The notes under the pieces were generated by a model that searched no databases, had not been told where the DNA came from, and was given only the letters and a program-made list of their open reading frames with translations. 64,000 bases of DNA from assembly GCA_902761755.1 (NCBI GenBank), contig CACWLP010000005.1, forward strand, positions 37,352 to 101,351, written 5' to 3'. Shown piece after piece: positions 63,626-64,000 of the stretch. Every line of letters begins with the position of its first letter. Position 1 is the first letter of the stretch. Made by a program: the position numbers and the translations under genes. This DNA comes from an uncultured Eubacteriales bacterium. Its GTDB lineage: Bacteria > Bacillota > Clostridia > Christensenellales > Aristaeellaceae.

Positions 63626-63724
63626 TTACTGGTACAGCCGGCGGCTGATCCGCATGCGCCTTTTCCGGGGCGGAAGCGAAAACAGGGGCGCGCGCCCGCC
63701 CCGGCCGATCGTATTTCCGCGCAT
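63626..63724 (-). CDS. possible small basic protein, 32 residues
   Basis: An ATG with a full AAAGGAGG about 7 nt upstream opens a 33-codon frame that ends in TAA. The product is strongly basic (Arg-rich RKRRMRISRR near the C-terminus) with no membrane segment. Apart from the excellent ribosome-binding site there is no support; a longer frame starts 23 nt upstream and runs antisense through the AraC gene, so the signal might be chance. Confidence 0.35.
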   Translation of the reverse strand: MRGNTIGRGGRAPLFSLPPRKRRMRISRRLYQ

Positions 63725-63780
63725 AAGCTCCCTCCTTTTCCTTCAGCATGCGCCCTTCGGGGGAAAACCATGCGAAAAAC

Positions 63781-63983
63781 CGCGGCGAAAAAAGCGCCGC
63801 GTCAGGTTGTCGACAAAGTCGACACCCTGCCATCGAAAACCAGCTAAAGCAGTCTTTCGATGGGTACATCAATTTTCTGTAAAATGGCATTTCTGGGCAG
63901 AGATGCCCAGAAACGCTCATTTTACGGCCGAAAATTGATAGAGGAAGCGGTATGACCGCTCCTCGGACCGGCAAAGCCGGTCC
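63781..63983. repeat. array of six hairpins
   Basis: Arms: CGCGGCG/CGCCGCG (63781-63801); GTCGAC-aaa-GTCGAC (63809-63823); CCATCGAAA/TTTCGATGG (63830-63863); a 70-nt stem of 9+8+10 bp (63869-63938: TCAATTTTC, GTAAAATG and TTTCTGGGCA with their complements); AGCGGT-atg-ACCGCT (63946-63960); GGACCGGC-aaa-GCCGGTCC (63965-63983). All six in about 200 bp point to a structured RNA or a palindromic repeat cluster rather than terminators. The window may cut it. Confidence 0.7.
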
Positions 63984-64000
63984 TGCGGATTTAAAATCGA

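Larger units (their letters stand above)
63597..64000. other. end of window: possible small ORF and a hairpin array, no clear gene
   Basis: After the AraC gene there is a GCGGG/CCCGC hairpin (near 63611), a possible 32-codon minus-strand ORF (separate entry) and, from 63781, six successive inverted repeats (separate entry). I see no ORF longer than about 100 codons with a ribosome-binding site. Confidence 0.6.

Overview
The window is a chromosomal stretch of a GC-rich, probably anaerobic and gut- or rumen-associated member of the Clostridia (Firmicutes/Bacillota). The basis is the topA-trmFO-hslV-hslU order, strong Shine-Dalgarno sites, consensus sigma-A promoters with 17-bp spacers, YesM/YesN-type signalling, PTS plus ribose-type ABC sugar uptake, and short palindromic repeats of a kind I recall from Clostridia. 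I cannot name the genus; a Christensenellales-like lineage is a guess. I see no rRNA, tRNA, CRISPR array, phage gene or transposase.

Layout. 1-5209 (+): housekeeping operon topA(3' end)-trmFO-hslV-hslU-cmk-plsC-GNAT, closed by a hairpin and a terminator. 5515-8057 (-): phosphodiester glycosidase, a divergent Lgt-like membrane protein and a phosphoribosyltransferase, divergent from 8199-10709 (+) metallophosphoesterase-argH. 10879-19301 (+): glycosyltransferase, a 1464-residue secreted multidomain protein, a clan-A-like glycosidase and an M29 aminopeptidase. 19451-25506 (-): a ChvE/GguAB-like sugar ABC operon with two distinct permeases and two small trailing genes. 25716-29221 (-): one membrane and two secreted proteins of unknown role. 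29365-32467 (-): esterase, acylphosphatase, ptsI and ptsH. 32592-39859 (-): sucrose-type locus (fructokinase, amylosucrase-family GH13, HAD phosphatase, glycerate 2-kinase, PTS EIIBCA). 40023-42944 (+): nucleoside hydrolase and a cytoplasmic sugar-sensor/GGDEF protein. 43224-47147 (-): FeoAB fusion, Cys-rich Feo partner, ogt, AEC carrier. 47751-49140 (-): GH27 and a zinc-ribbon protein. 49339-52085 (+): TIM-barrel isomerase/lyase, FMN dehydrogenase and Gfo/Idh/MocA oxidoreductase. 52345-62531: a YtfQ-YtfR-YtfT-YjfF-like ABC operon (-), a divergent histidine kinase plus lipoprotein sugar sensor (+), and a convergent YesN-type response regulator co-transcribed with mannonate dehydratase (-). 62760-63596 (+): AraC regulator. 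The window ends in a dense array of hairpins.

How it works together. From about 16 kb onward the theme is scavenging plant or host glycans: secreted and intracellular glycosidases, three sugar importers (one PTS, two ribose-type ABC), kinases, a redox trio, uronate catabolism and three layers of sugar sensing (PTS, a cytoplasmic c-di-GMP sensor, and a membrane kinase with its own binding protein). The clearest regulatory unit is at 52-61 kb. A lipoprotein paralogue of the transport binding protein probably presents sugar to the LytS/YesM-type kinase. The YesN-type regulator probably acts on three CTTTGGAAAA direct repeats in the divergent promoter region.

Most unusual observation. A roughly 240-bp structured element is present twice in inverted orientation (42956-43191 and 52088-52332), each time just behind a gene's 3' end. 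It keeps several hairpins while their sequence changes, including one compensatory G-C to A-T pair, and one arm can pair in two mutually exclusive ways. It is a candidate new structured RNA or RNA-like mobile repeat.
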